64,000 nucleotides of DNA, taken from NCBI RefSeq assembly GCF_035474595.1, contig NZ_DATIND010000097.1, positions 1 through 64,000 on the forward strand, read 5' to 3'. The notes below the pieces were generated by a model. It saw only the letters and a list, made by a program, of their open reading frames with translations. It did not search any database and was not told the origin of the DNA. The translations under genes were made by a program, and so were the position numbers. Shown piece by piece: positions 32,897-41,734 of the stretch (positions are counted from its first letter, which is position 1; every line of letters starts with the position of its first letter). The DNA is from Longimicrobium sp. (GTDB lineage Bacteria > Gemmatimonadota > Gemmatimonadetes > Longimicrobiales > Longimicrobiaceae).

Positions 32897-33262
32897 ATGA
32901 CACGCACGATGAAGCTCTTCATCGCCCTCTTCCTGGCCACGCTGGGCGCCGCCGCCTGCGTGGGAACGGGAAAGAACGCCCCCACCCCGCAGGCCGCCAC
33001 CTACGTGCGCGTGGAGAACCAGTCGTGGCTGGACGTGGACGTGTTCGCCGTCTACGGCGGCACCCGGCGGCGCCTGGGCACCGTCACCGGCAACAGCACG
33101 CAGCGGCTGGTGATCCCCACCAGCGTGGTGGGAATCGGGCGGGCGCTGGCCTTCATGGCCGACCCGGTGGGCAGCAGCCGCACGGGAACCACGATCAGCG
33201 AGATCTACGTCACCCCGGGGCAGGAGCTGACGCTGACGATTCCGCCGGGGCTGGGGCGGTAA
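32897..33262 (+). CDS. Small lipoprotein
   Basis: This is a 121-aa protein with AAGGAG before the ATG and lipobox LGAAAC (Cys21). The mature part is one beta-sandwich-like domain (YVRVENQSWLDVDVFAVYGG, RRRLGTVTGNSTQRLVIP, ISEIYVTPGQELTLTIPPG). Such short VENxSWxDVxVY domains recur as lipoproteins in Gemmatimonadota-like genomes (recollection, not searched). Function unknown. Confidence 0.8.
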   Translation: MTRTMKLFIALFLATLGAAACVGTGKNAPTPQAATYVRVENQSWLDVDVFAVYGGTRRRLGTVTGNSTQRLVIPTSVVGIGRALAFMADPVGSSRTGTTISEIYVTPGQELTLTIPPGLGR

Positions 33263-33268
33263 AAAGAA

Positions 33269-33370
33269 GTGCTGAGTGCCGAGTGCTGAGTGCCCCGGTG
33301 AAGAGCATCTCGTGCACTCAGCACTCAGCACTCAGCACTCAGCACTCAGCACTCAGCACTCAGCACTCGT
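33269..33370. repeat. SSR array, 7-bp unit in inverted halves
   Basis: GTGCTGAGTGCCGAGTGCTG on the left and seven units of CACTCAG on the right (33313-33366) can pair as a long imperfect hairpin. It starts 7 bp after a stop codon and may work as a terminator for the lipoprotein gene. Confidence 0.85.
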
Positions 33371-33402
33371 CCCGATCCCATTACGACCTCAACCGTAGAG
33401 GC

Positions 33403-34185
33403 ATGCGCATCTGGGCCGTGTCGGACCTGCACTCCGACTTCCGTGAGAACCGCCGGCTGCTGGAGCGCATCCCCGCGGGCGAGCACCGCGGCGACGCGCT
33501 GATCGTGGCCGGCGACGTGGCCGACAACCTCTCCATCGTCTCCGACGTCCTCGGCGAGCTGCGGCAGCGGTTCGCCGAGGTCTTCTTCGTTCCCGGCAAC
33601 CACGAGCTGTGGGTGCGCGGCGAGGCGCGCGACAGCGTGGAGAAGTTCCACGCCGTGCTGGCCGCCTGCCGCGCCGTGGGCGTGCGCACCGCGCCGGCAC
33701 GGGTGGGCGGCGCCTGGGTGGTGCCGCTCTTCTCGTGGTACGACGCCTCGTTCGACGTGGCCGGCGACGCCGATGCCGAGTCGCTGGAGGCGTGGAGCGA
33801 CCGCTACTTCTGCCGCTGGCCCGCGGGCGCCGGGCGCGTGGACCGCCTGTTCGCGGAGATGAACGAGCCGCACCTGCGCGGCTACGACGCGCCCGTGGTT
33901 TCCTTCTCCCACTTTGTCCCGCGGCCCGAGCTGGTGCCGCCGGTGCGCTGGCTGCGCTTCAAGGGACTGCCGCTGGTGGCCGGGAGCGTGGAGATCGAGG
34001 CGCAGCTGCGGCGGGTCTCCGCCCGGGTGCACGTGTTCGGGCACACGCACATCCCCGAGGACCGGGTGGTCGACGGCGTGCGCTACGTGCAGAACCACCT
34101 GCGCGCCTCCGGCTCGGGCGAGGGCGGGCTGCTGAAGCGGGTGTGGGCCGACGGGGAGCCGCCCGCCGCGCCCCTGTTCTGCTGA
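33403..34185 (+). CDS. Metallophosphoesterase (calcineurin-like)
   Basis: This 260-aa cytoplasmic enzyme has the five metal motifs in order: WAVSDLHSDFREN (D-x-H), VAGDVADN (G-D), VPGNHELW (G-N-H-E), SFSHFVPRPE and VHVFGHTHIPED (G-H-T-H). Its probable substrates are phosphodiesters or nucleotides; a YkuE/Icc-like role cannot be fixed. Single gene. Confidence 0.9.
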   Translation: MRIWAVSDLHSDFRENRRLLERIPAGEHRGDALIVAGDVADNLSIVSDVLGELRQRFAEVFFVPGNHELWVRGEARDSVEKFHAVLAACRAVGVRTAPARVGGAWVVPLFSWYDASFDVAGDADAESLEAWSDRYFCRWPAGAGRVDRLFAEMNEPHLRGYDAPVVSFSHFVPRPELVPPVRWLRFKGLPLVAGSVEIEAQLRRVSARVHVFGHTHIPEDRVVDGVRYVQNHLRASGSGEGGLLKRVWADGEPPAAPLFC

Positions 34186-34259
34186 ACGCGCCGCGATTAT
34201 CATCTTCCGTATACGAGGCGACAATCCACGCGCACCATGTACGACTGTCCGGTCCGAGG

Positions 34260-35039
34260 ATGACCTCATCCGGCGCGCCCCCGATCGATCGCCACACGGC
34301 GGCCGTGGACGGCTTCGTGGTCCCCGACGCGCTGCTGGTGCCGGACGACTGGGCGCCCAGCCTGTTCGTGCGCATCAGCCCCGTCGAGGTCTCGTGGTTC
34401 GCCGGCGTGCCCGTGGCGCGCGCGGTGGAGGTGTGCCGCGAGGTCACGGGAGTGGAGCCGCACGTCCGCCGCGTGATCGACCGCTACTTCGACACGCCGG
34501 GGCTGGACCTCTTCGGCCGCCGCGTGTCCGTGCGCGTGCGGCAGCACGTGGAGCCGCCGCGCGCCATTGCCTTCGAGGTGATCGCCACCGGGTGGGGCGC
34601 CGACGCCATCCCCCGCCCCCTGAGCGGCTTCGTGCAGACCTTCGCGCGCAACGACGAGGCGATGCTGGAGCGCCTGCTCGAGCGCTACGCCCGTGAGGGG
34701 TACCGGCAGGTGGCCGCGTTCGACAAGGTGCGCTACACCTTCCCCGTCGTCCGGGGGCGCAGCGTGGACGGGGCGGGAAGGGAGATCGTCTCCGGCGAGC
34801 TGCGCGGCGTGGGCGAGGTGCACCCGCCCATCCGCGTGATCGACTTCGGGGTGAAGGTGGAGGTCGACGATCTGCGCGACAGCCCCTTTCCCGAGCCCGC
34901 CATCATCGAGGTGGACTACGCCCCCGGGCACGTGCCGCGGGCCCGCCCCATCGCCGACGGGATCGTTGCCGCGCTGGGGGCGCGGCTGCGCGCGAAGACC
35001 ACCAGCAAGCTGGCGTACCTGCTCGGCTCCCCTCGCTGA
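34260..35039 (+). CDS. CYTH-like triphosphate tunnel protein (tentative)
   Basis: This is a 259-aa protein. RYFDTPGLDLFGRRVSVRVR resembles the YFDTPDLDLxxxGxSLRxR strand pair of CYTH enzymes. Charged strands (FDKVRYTFPVV, FGVKVEVDDL, AIIEVDYAPG) and a C-terminal KTTSKLAYLLG follow. The classic N-terminal E-x-E-x-K is not evident, so it may be a divergent member or a VTC-like polyphosphate-binding domain. ATG 34260 is used; the frame remains open into the phosphoesterase gene in another frame. Confidence 0.55.
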   Translation: MTSSGAPPIDRHTAAVDGFVVPDALLVPDDWAPSLFVRISPVEVSWFAGVPVARAVEVCREVTGVEPHVRRVIDRYFDTPGLDLFGRRVSVRVRQHVEPPRAIAFEVIATGWGADAIPRPLSGFVQTFARNDEAMLERLLERYAREGYRQVAAFDKVRYTFPVVRGRSVDGAGREIVSGELRGVGEVHPPIRVIDFGVKVEVDDLRDSPFPEPAIIEVDYAPGHVPRARPIADGIVAALGARLRAKTTSKLAYLLGSPR

Positions 35040-35089
35040 GCCCCCACCCGCGGTTCATCGCAGTCCCACCACTTGGCAGCGAGACTTCC

Positions 35090-36184
35090 ATGGCGGCGAA
35101 GATGGACTATTTCCTCCCCGGCGAGCAGCTCTGCATCCGCGACGAATGGCGGCGGCCCGCGTCGCCGGTGCATTCCCGCGCCCGCGTGTGGGCCCCCGCG
35201 CGGCTGCACTTCAACGTGATCGACTTCTTCCAGATGCGCCCCCGCATCCCGGGCGGCGGCGGCTTCGGCTTCTCCACCACCGGCGCGCACGGCGAGGTGG
35301 AGGTGTCGGTCGGCGGCGGCGGGAGCGGGGGGAAGATGGTGCCCACCGCCCTGCACCTGGTGCGGCTCTTCTGCGAGCTGGTGGGGCACGATCCCTCCAC
35401 CGTCTCGGTCGGCGTGCCGCGGCGCATCGGCAGCGTGCACAGCGGGTTCGGGTCGAACGTGACCTTCAACACCGCGGTGCTCTCGGGGCTGAACGCGCTC
35501 TTCGGCACCCCGTTCTCCGTTCCCGAGATCTGGGACATGCTCACGCAGAACTTCGTGGAGAACGCCGACACCGACAATGTGCACATCTACTGGGGGATGG
35601 ACACCGGCGTGGGCGAGGCGTGCCTGCAGTACGGCGGCCTGGTGTGGGTGGACCAGTTCGCGCGCTACGTGGGGAACGCGGACACGTCCGGCCTCTTCGT
35701 GGTCACCGCGCGCGGCGACACGGCAAAGCTGGCGGCCGAGCGGGTGAAGAGCTTCGGGCAGGGCGGCGTGCACGGCATCGGCGACGCCGACGAGCTGGAG
35801 AGCCTGGAGTTCTGCTTCCAGTACCAGCGCGAGTACCACGACCGCGTGCTCCCCTTCCTGGAGCGCCGGATGAAGCCGGCGCTGCTGCGCAACGACGCGC
35901 GCGCCTTCCTCTCGCACGGGTGGGAGCTGAACGAGATCGGCACCTACGTGATCATGGAGGACCTCTGGAACCGCGAGGTGCTGCGCGGAGTGCTGCGCAC
36001 CGCGCGCGAGGCCGGCGCGCTCTACGCCATGTTCAGCTCCGCCGGCCCGTCGCTCTTCGCCATCTCCGACGGCCGCGAGCGCGCCGAGGCGGTGGCGGCC
36101 GCGCTGGAGTCCGGGTTCGGCGAGTACTACGACGCGTTCGCGGTCGGCGAGGCGGGGGTGAAGATGCGGATCGAGCTGGAGTGA
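35090..36184 (+). CDS. GHMP-kinase-fold protein (beta-RFAP synthase-like)
   Basis: This is a 364-aa protein. It has a GHMP-type N-terminal half with a glycine-rich phosphate loop (GSVHSGFGSNVTFNTAVLSG) and a C-terminal motif FSSAGPSLFAIS like motif 3 of GHMP kinases. The opening APARLHFNVIDFF and the GGGFGFST segment recall beta-ribofuranosylaminobenzene 5-phosphate synthase and related sugar kinases. Substrate unknown. An alternative start is the second Met (MDYFLPG). An SSR array begins 3 bp past the stop. Confidence 0.75.
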   Translation: MAAKMDYFLPGEQLCIRDEWRRPASPVHSRARVWAPARLHFNVIDFFQMRPRIPGGGGFGFSTTGAHGEVEVSVGGGGSGGKMVPTALHLVRLFCELVGHDPSTVSVGVPRRIGSVHSGFGSNVTFNTAVLSGLNALFGTPFSVPEIWDMLTQNFVENADTDNVHIYWGMDTGVGEACLQYGGLVWVDQFARYVGNADTSGLFVVTARGDTAKLAAERVKSFGQGGVHGIGDADELESLEFCFQYQREYHDRVLPFLERRMKPALLRNDARAFLSHGWELNEIGTYVIMEDLWNREVLRGVLRTAREAGALYAMFSSAGPSLFAISDGRERAEAVAAALESGFGEYYDAFAVGEAGVKMRIELE

Positions 36185-36186
36185 CG

Positions 36187-36234
36187 GAGTGCGGGAGTGC
36201 GGGAGTGCGGGAGTGCGGGAGTGCGTGAGTGCGT
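36187..36234. repeat. SSR array, 8-bp unit (GTGCGGGA)
   Basis: Four perfect GTGCGGGA units and two variants directly follow the stop codon at 36184. Confidence 0.88.
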
Positions 36235-36271
36235 GGCGAGAAGAAATGGCGCGTGAAATAACGCGGAAGAT

Positions 36272-36457
36272 GCGAGTAAACTCGCGGCTACAAGGGCACG
36301 CAGTCCGCCTTCGCGGACTTCATCCGCTCGAACGCCGCCGTTGGTGAGATCGCCGATGCGCCGGCGCACCTCGTCGTTCCTCGCCCGCGCGGAAATCGCC
36401 TCCGCGAGAACTCCGCGCAGGCGGAGTGTGTGCCGTTGTAGCCGCGACCTCGGTCGC
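36272..36457. repeat. R1 inverted pair (copies 8 and 9), MITE-like, 186 bp
   Basis: Copy 8 (36272-36319, plus) has GCGAGTAAACTCGC and AGTCCGCCTTCGCGGACT. Copy 9 (36410-36457, minus) has GCGACCGAGGTCGC and ACTCCGCCTGCGCGGAGT. The two differ in stem sequence yet both keep full pairing. The spacer 36185-36604 has no gene. Confidence 0.8.
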
Positions 36458-36523
36458 ATTTTCGCCCCACACTAGAACCGATCGGCCGCACCGCTAAAAC
36501 TCACGCGGAGTCCAATACAATCA

Positions 36524-36579
36524 CGCGGAGCCAACGAAGTCGGCGGAGATGTTCCTCCGTCGACTTGGCTGGCTCCGCG
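36524..36579 (-). terminator. Long imperfect terminator hairpin
   Basis: CGCGGAGCCA ... AAGTCG-CGGAG pairs with CTCCG-TCGACTT ... TGGCTCCGCG, 25 bp past the stop of the 36605 gene. Confidence 0.55.
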
Positions 36580-36604
36580 TTGACTTCGAGCTGTTCGCCC
36601 TTCT

Positions 36605-37465
36605 TCAGCGCTGCGGCACCGCGGCGCTCAGGACGCGCGAGCTGGCGACCTGGCCGGCGCGGTTCAGCACCAGCTCGATGACGGCGCCGCTCTGGTCGCG
36701 CACCTGGCGCACGACCTGGCCGGCGGTGTTCGTCGTCTGCTGGAGCACGGGGAGGCTCAGCAGGTTCGTCACGGTGCGGGAGCTGACCACGCCGCCGGCG
36801 GCGTTCAGCGTGCGCTCCACGATGCCGCCGTTCTGCAGCACGCGCTGCACCGTCTGCCCCGCGGTGTTCACCGTCTGGCTCAGCAGCCCGCCCGGCGCGG
36901 TGACGTTGTTCAGCGTCTGCCCCGCCACGCCCACCGTGCGGCTCACCACGCCGTTGGGCGCCAGCGCCGTGTTGGCCACGCCGCCCACCGTGCCCACGGT
37001 GTTGTCCACCACGTTCAGCACCTGCGTCAGGATGCGCGGGTTGCGGTCCAGCGTGGCGACCACGCGGTTCACGATGCGCGTGACGTTGTCCAGGTCCACG
37101 TACAGGAACGCCTGCGCCTCGACGCCCACGATCTCCAGCCGCACGCGGTCGATGCTTACGTCGGCGCCGGCGTCGAGCGTCACCAGGTTGGCGGCGTTGG
37201 CGGCCAGCGCCAGGTGCGCGCGCAGGTTCTGCACGGTCAGGCCGATGGAGTCCACCGAGAGGTCCGGCACCTCCAGGATCACGTCGTACCCCGGCGTGCC
37301 CCCCTGCTGCGCCGGGGCCGACACCACCCGCGGCTGGCCCGGGGGCGGCGGGGCGACGGGGCGGATCTGCCCCTGGATGCGCGTGCTGGCGGTATCCTGC
37401 TGCGCCGCCGCAACCGCCGGCGCCGCGGCCAGCGCGAGCGCGATCACCACTGCGGGACCCTTCAT
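36605..37465 (-). CDS. Secreted repeat protein, paralogue A
   Basis: This is a 286-aa protein with GGAGGTGG before the ATG and a Sec signal ([17 protein letters not shown]). The first domain (residues 55-130: YDVILEVPDLSVDSIGLTVQ, ANLVTLDAGADVSIDRVRLE, AQAFLYVDLDNVTRIVNRVV) is followed by about five repeats of 21-22 residues of the form NGVVSRTVGVAGQTLNNVT / GGLLSQTVNTAGQTVQRVL. It is clearly homologous along its length to 38133-39011. Beta-solenoid-like or filamentous surface structure is possible. Function unknown. Confidence 0.8.
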   Translation of the reverse strand: MKGPAVVIALALAAAPAVAAAQQDTASTRIQGQIRPVAPPPPGQPRVVSAPAQQGGTPGYDVILEVPDLSVDSIGLTVQNLRAHLALAANAANLVTLDAGADVSIDRVRLEIVGVEAQAFLYVDLDNVTRIVNRVVATLDRNPRILTQVLNVVDNTVGTVGGVANTALAPNGVVSRTVGVAGQTLNNVTAPGGLLSQTVNTAGQTVQRVLQNGGIVERTLNAAGGVVSSRTVTNLLSLPVLQQTTNTAGQVVRQVRDQSGAVIELVLNRAGQVASSRVLSAAVPQR

Positions 37466-37590
37466 CCCCACCTCCGCTAGCCCGTGAGTGCCGCCGGGAG
37501 CCATCGCCCGGCGCGCCGAACCTCGTCTCATCTCCCAACCCGCATCTCCCACCCGCGCGCGGACCCGGCGCACGGGGCATGCCGCGCCCG

Positions 37591-38025
37591 CTACGGCCGG
37601 GGCGGCGCCCGCGCCGTGTCGCCCGCCGCCGTGTTGCAGATGCCCGCGAGCGGCGCATCCCCCGCCAGCGCGGCGATGCAGGCGGACTCCACGCGGCCCA
37701 CGATCTCCACCGCCACGTACACGTCGCGGTAGGTGACGCCGGGCTCCACCCGCTCGGGAAGGTTGCGCCGCTCGATCACCCGCACCGGATCCAGGCCGCC
37801 GCACCCGGTGGTCCGCACGCTCGCCCGCGGCTCTGCGTCGAAGCGCAGCTCGGCGATGGAGACGGAGGCCAGGATGCGCACGTCCGCCCGCCCCGTGTCC
37901 GCGCGCGCCGAATCGCCCGCGGCGGAGCACTGCGCCGGCACGGCGGCCTGGGCGGACGCCGGGGCCGCGGCGAGCGCCGGCGCGAGCGCGGCGGCAAGGC
38001 GGAGGAGCGAGCGGGCGATGGTCAC
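37591..38025 (-). CDS. Secreted small protein of unknown function
   Basis: This is a 144-aa protein with a Sec signal (ARSLLRLAAALAPALAAAPA, cleaved near ASAQA). The mature part contains four cysteines, a beta-rich segment (ADVRILASVSIAELRFDAEP) and VTYRDVYVAVEIVGRVESAC. The start is GTG at 38025. It lies between the two divergent paralogues and is on the strand of paralogue A, so the three may act together. Confidence 0.7.
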   Translation of the reverse strand: MTIARSLLRLAAALAPALAAAPASAQAAVPAQCSAAGDSARADTGRADVRILASVSIAELRFDAEPRASVRTTGCGGLDPVRVIERRNLPERVEPGVTYRDVYVAVEIVGRVESACIAALAGDAPLAGICNTAAGDTARAPPRP

Positions 38026-38132
38026 GCCGCCCCGGCGATCAACTTCCGTGCCCCGCGAACCGGCATGTTTTCTGCCCGCGATGTCCGCCCGATCGATGGG
38101 AGGCGGTTCCCACGCGCACGCGGAAGGGAAGA

Positions 38133-39011
38133 ATGCGGAAGAGGTTGGGAGGAATCGCCATGGTCGCGCTGGCGGTGCTGGCGCCCGCGGCGGCCGGCGC
38201 GCAGCGGAACCGGCAGCCGGCGCAGCCCGCCGGGGCGGCCGAGGGATGCTCGACCGCGCCGGGAAGCTTTTCGGGCGCGAACGGGGGCCAACCCGGCCCG
38301 CCGCCGCAGTACGCCGGCTACGACGTGGTGCTGGTGGTGCCGAACCTGTGCGTGCAGCGCATCACCCTGGAGGTCGACAACCTGCAGGCGCGGGTGGCGC
38401 TGAACGCGCGCGTGGCCAACCTGGTGAGCGTGCAGGCGGGCGCCGACGTGCAGATCGGGCAGGTGAGCCTGGGGATCCGCGGGGTGCACGCGCAGGCGCT
38501 GCTCCTGGTAGACCTGGACAACGTGACGCAGGTGATCGAGCGCACGCTGACCTTCGTCGACAACCATCCCGAGGTCGTCACCCAGCTCACCGGGACGCTG
38601 AACCGCACCGTGAGCACGGTGGGCGGCGTGGCGAACACGGCGCTGCAGCCCGGCGGCGTGGTGGACCGCACCGTGGGCGTGGCCGGGCAGACGCTGAACA
38701 ACCTGACCGCGCCCGGCGGCGTGCTGAGCCAGACGGTGAACACGCTGGGCCAGACGGTGCAGACCACGCTCGACGCCTCCGGCAACCTGGTCGAGCGGAC
38801 GCTGGGAACGGCGGGGCAGGTGGTGGGATCGCGCACGCTGGGGAGCCTCACCAGCCTGCCGGTGGTGAACACGGTGACGAACCAGGCCGGGCAGGTGGTG
38901 CGCACCGTGCGCCTCACCTCCGGCGCGCTGGTGGAGTACACGCTGGACCAGGCCGGCCGCGTGATCGGCGCCCGCACGGTGCAGCAGGCCACCGGCGGTG
39001 CCCGTCCGTAG
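38133..39011 (+). CDS. Secreted repeat protein, paralogue B
   Basis: This is a 292-aa protein with the signal RLGGIAMVALAVLAPAAAGA. A Pro/Gln-rich linker with two cysteines leads to the same domain order as paralogue A: YDVVLVVPNLCVQRITLEVD, then VLLVDLDNVTQVIER-like strands, then repeats VGGVANTALQPGGVVDRTVG, GQTLNNLTAPGGVLSQTVNT, GQTVQTTLDASGNLVERTLG. It shares long identical stretches with A (TVGGVANTAL, RTVGVAGQTLNN, TAPGG). Transcribed away from A. Confidence 0.8.
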   Translation: MRKRLGGIAMVALAVLAPAAAGAQRNRQPAQPAGAAEGCSTAPGSFSGANGGQPGPPPQYAGYDVVLVVPNLCVQRITLEVDNLQARVALNARVANLVSVQAGADVQIGQVSLGIRGVHAQALLLVDLDNVTQVIERTLTFVDNHPEVVTQLTGTLNRTVSTVGGVANTALQPGGVVDRTVGVAGQTLNNLTAPGGVLSQTVNTLGQTVQTTLDASGNLVERTLGTAGQVVGSRTLGSLTSLPVVNTVTNQAGQVVRTVRLTSGALVEYTLDQAGRVIGARTVQQATGGARP

Positions 39012-39034
39012 CATCCGCAGAATTGGGGGATGAA

Positions 39035-39071
39035 GATGCCGGGCCGTCCACATCGTGGGCGGCCCGGCATC
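39035..39071 (+). terminator. Intrinsic terminator of paralogue B
   Basis: Stem GATGCCGGGCCGTCC/GGGCGGCCCGGCATC with a 7-nt loop, followed by GCTTTATCT, 24 bp after the stop. Confidence 0.7.
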
Positions 39072-39144
39072 GCTTTATCTCACACGGAGACGCGAAGAAC
39101 TCATCGCGGACATGCATTCCCCATCGCCGTAAACGCACAGAAAC

Positions 39145-39332
39145 GACGTCATCCTGAGGCCGGCCACACCACCGCCGCGTCAGCACAATCGCTTGCAGGC
39201 CGAAGGATCCATAGCCGGATCGCACGTCAGCCGGTGGGACGCCGGCTGACGTGCTGGACATGCTATAGATCCTTCGGCCTGCATGTTGTGGTGTGCACGC
39301 GAGTCCTGCGTGGCCTGCCTCAGGATGACGTC
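39145..39332. repeat. R3 inverted pair
   Basis: Arms 39145-39210 and 39265-39332, same sequences as 32293-32503. A central hairpin (GCACGTCAGCCGG / CCGGCTGACGTGC) lies between the arms. No gene between 39012 and 39401. Confidence 0.8.
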
Positions 39333-39401
39333 TTCTTTGTCATCTGCGAGAAGGCCGAACTATCGGTGAGTTCTCTGCGTCTCCGCGTCTCCACGTGAGA
39401 A

Positions 39402-40181
39402 TCAGCCGGGCTGGTCGACGCGGAAGGGGTGGCGAACTTCGGTGAAGCCGTCCGTCGCGGGGAGCGTCGTCGTGCGCTCGACAAAGGTGACCTCGCCGTC
39501 GCGGGTGAGGAGGAGGACGGTGGAGCAGCGCGTGCCGTACTCCGGCGTGGCGATGAACGCGCTGGAGAGCGCCCGCTCGCGCTCCGGCTCGATTCCCGTG
39601 GACGGAAGCTCGGCCTCGGGCGCGGGGTCGCGGCGCGCGAGCGAGGCGAAGAGGCGCGCCTCCAGCTCCGCCTCCGGCGCGGCGAGCGCGGCGCGCAGGT
39701 CGGCCTTGCCGCTCACCACCTTGGTCCACGGCGTATCGAGCAGGTGGTTGCTGAGCCCGTACACCCCCGGCGGCAGCGTCCGCGCGCCGGCGGCGCGGTT
39801 GGAGGTCCACGCCAGCGTGGTCCCGTCGAAGAGCAGCAGGTTGAAGCCGTTGAAGCCGGGCGCCACCGGCATCAGCCCCGCCGCGAACCCGAGCGACGGC
39901 GCGCGGCTGAGCAGGAAGTTGGCGACCAGGAAGCCCCGCGACGGCGCGCCCTGCCGGTACATCTGCGGCTCGCGGTAGTTGGTCACGGCGGCGAAGCGGC
40001 CGGCGCGCGTCACCCCCATCCAGGTGCCGCCGTCGCGCAGGTCGCGCCCGGCCAGCACCTGCGGCGCGTCGTCCCACCAGCCCGCCGGGGCGGTGGGGCG
40101 CGCGTAGAACTCGTCGCGGTTGGCGACTACGATCAGCCGGTGCGTGGGGTGCGAATCCCAGGCGATCAGGACCAGGCACAT
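39402..40181 (-). CDS. NRDE family protein (TANGO2-like)
   Basis: This 259-aa protein opens MCLVLIAWDSHPTHRLIVVA, followed by the signature NRDEFYARP (residues 21-29). Also typical are GRDLRDGGTWMGVTRAGRFA, the LSNHLLDTPWTKV segment, and GTRCSTVLLLTRDG. Cys2 after Met removal matches the N-terminal-nucleophile-like fold. The family handles haem or lipids in eukaryotes; the bacterial role is unsettled. The start with MC is strongly conserved, so 40181 is secure. Confidence 0.93.
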   Translation of the reverse strand: MCLVLIAWDSHPTHRLIVVANRDEFYARPTAPAGWWDDAPQVLAGRDLRDGGTWMGVTRAGRFAAVTNYREPQMYRQGAPSRGFLVANFLLSRAPSLGFAAGLMPVAPGFNGFNLLLFDGTTLAWTSNRAAGARTLPPGVYGLSNHLLDTPWTKVVSGKADLRAALAAPEAELEARLFASLARRDPAPEAELPSTGIEPERERALSSAFIATPEYGTRCSTVLLLTRDGEVTFVERTTTLPATDGFTEVRHPFRVDQPG

Positions 40182-40291
40182 GGGGATGCGGGGCGCGGGA
40201 ACGGGGGATAGCTTGCGTGAGCGACCGAATCTAGCGGACGCCGTTCCGCCCCACACGGTGCGTCCCATCTTCCCGACTCCCGAGCGCCGCC

Positions 40292-41191
40292 GTGCCGAGC
40301 CGCCGCCGCATCTCCATCCCCCATCCCCTCTCCATCTCCCTTGCCGTTGCCGTGCTCGTCGCGCTCGCCGCGTGCTCGCGCGACCGGACGCCCGCGGGAA
40401 CGCCGCCGCACACGTCGATCGTGGCGGCGGGCGACATCGCCGGGTGCTGGTGGCGCAGCGACGAGTCGACGGCGCGGCTGCTGGACCACATCTCGGGCGT
40501 GGTGGCGCCGCTGGGCGACAACGTGTACCAGGCCGGCACGCGCGCGCAGTACCGCGACTGCTACGCGCCCACCTGGGGGCGCCACCGCGCGCGCACCCGC
40601 CCGGCGATCGGCAACCACGACATGCGCACCGAGGAGGGCGCGGCGTACTACGAGTTCTTCGGCGCCGCCGCGGGGCCGCGCGGGAAGGGGTGGTACAGCT
40701 ACGATCTGGAGGGATGGCACGTGGTGGTGCTGAACAGCGAGGTCGGCATCGACTCCACCTCCGAGCAGGTGGGATGGCTGCGCGCGGACCTGGCGGCGCA
40801 CCCGGTGAAGTGCACCCTGGCGTACATGCACCGCCCCCGCTTCAGCTCCGGCGAGCACGGCGATTCGGAGCGGATGAAGCCCGCCTTCCGCGCGCTGTAC
40901 GACGGCGGCGTGGACGTGGTGCTGGGCGGGCACGACCACGTGTACGAGCGCTTCGCGCCGCAGGACCCGGCGGGGCGCAAGGACCGGAACCGCGGGGTGC
41001 GCCAGTTCGTGGTGGGCACCGGCGGGGCGCCGTTTTACGACTTCCACGAGAAGCTGGACGACAACAGCGAGGTGCACCAGAACCGGGTGCACGGCGTGCT
41101 GCGGCTGGTGTTTCACCCCGACGGCTACGACTGGGAGTTCGTGGGGGTGAACGACGACTTCGAGGACCACGGCCACGGCGATTGCCACTGA
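40292..41191 (+). CDS. Exported metallophosphoesterase lipoprotein
   Basis: This is a 299-aa protein with a signal ending VALAACSRD (lipobox). Purple-acid-phosphatase/calcineurin-like motifs follow: IVAAGDIAGC, APLGDNVYQAG, AIGNHDMRTEEG, AYMHRPRFSS and VVLGGHDHVYERFAP. The GHDHxYER ending is typical of secreted phosphatases related to PAP and alkaline phosphatase D. GTG start. It is divergent from the NRDE gene. Confidence 0.9.
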   Translation: MPSRRRISIPHPLSISLAVAVLVALAACSRDRTPAGTPPHTSIVAAGDIAGCWWRSDESTARLLDHISGVVAPLGDNVYQAGTRAQYRDCYAPTWGRHRARTRPAIGNHDMRTEEGAAYYEFFGAAAGPRGKGWYSYDLEGWHVVVLNSEVGIDSTSEQVGWLRADLAAHPVKCTLAYMHRPRFSSGEHGDSERMKPAFRALYDGGVDVVLGGHDHVYERFAPQDPAGRKDRNRGVRQFVVGTGGAPFYDFHEKLDDNSEVHQNRVHGVLRLVFHPDGYDWEFVGVNDDFEDHGHGDCH

Positions 41192-41275
41192 GCCGCGGCG
41201 GCGGGTACATTCTCCGCCCCGCGCGCGGCAGGTGGCCGCGCCGGCGGTTCACGGCGACGACTGAGGGAGGCGGGG

Positions 41276-41710
41276 ATGCCGACACGCAACGCGAGCGCCG
41301 TCTGGGAAGGCGGGCTGCAGCAGGGCAAGGGCCGGTTCGCGGGGGAGAGCGGCGCGATCTCGGGGAGCTATTCGTTCGGCTCGCGCTTCGGCGACGCGGG
41401 GGGGACGAATCCCGAGGAGCTGCTGGCGGCGGCCGAGGCGGCGTGCTTCAGCATGGCGCTGGCGGTGGGGCTGGAGCAGGCGGGGCACACCGCCACCCGC
41501 GTGGAGACGAAGGCGGCCTGCACGGTGGAGAAGCAGCCGGACGGCTTCAGGATCACCACGATGAAGCTGCAAAGCCGCGTGGTGGCGCCGGGGATCGACG
41601 ACGCGCAGTTCCAGCAGATCGCCACGGCGACCAAGGCGGGCTGCCCGGTGAGCAAGGCGCTCGCCGGCGTCGACATCCAGCTCGAGGCGACGCTCGAATC
41701 GACGTCGTAA
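41276..41710 (+). CDS. OsmC-family peroxiredoxin
   Basis: This 144-aa enzyme reduces organic hydroperoxides. Cys57 (AEAACFSMAL) and Cys123 (KAGCPVSKAL) are the peroxidatic/resolving pair, with GGTNPEELLAAA ahead of the first. GGGAGGCGGGG precedes the ATG. The length is standard, closer to OsmC than Ohr by the KAGCPVSKAL motif. Confidence 0.93.
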   Translation: MPTRNASAVWEGGLQQGKGRFAGESGAISGSYSFGSRFGDAGGTNPEELLAAAEAACFSMALAVGLEQAGHTATRVETKAACTVEKQPDGFRITTMKLQSRVVAPGIDDAQFQQIATATKAGCPVSKALAGVDIQLEATLESTS

Positions 41711-41734
41711 ACGACAACAGCGGGTTTCACGGAA

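Noticed and set aside
33609-34259. Upstream extension of the CYTH-like gene
   Set aside because: It overlaps the phosphoesterase gene in another frame and lacks motifs; ATG 34260 begins the protein-like sequence.
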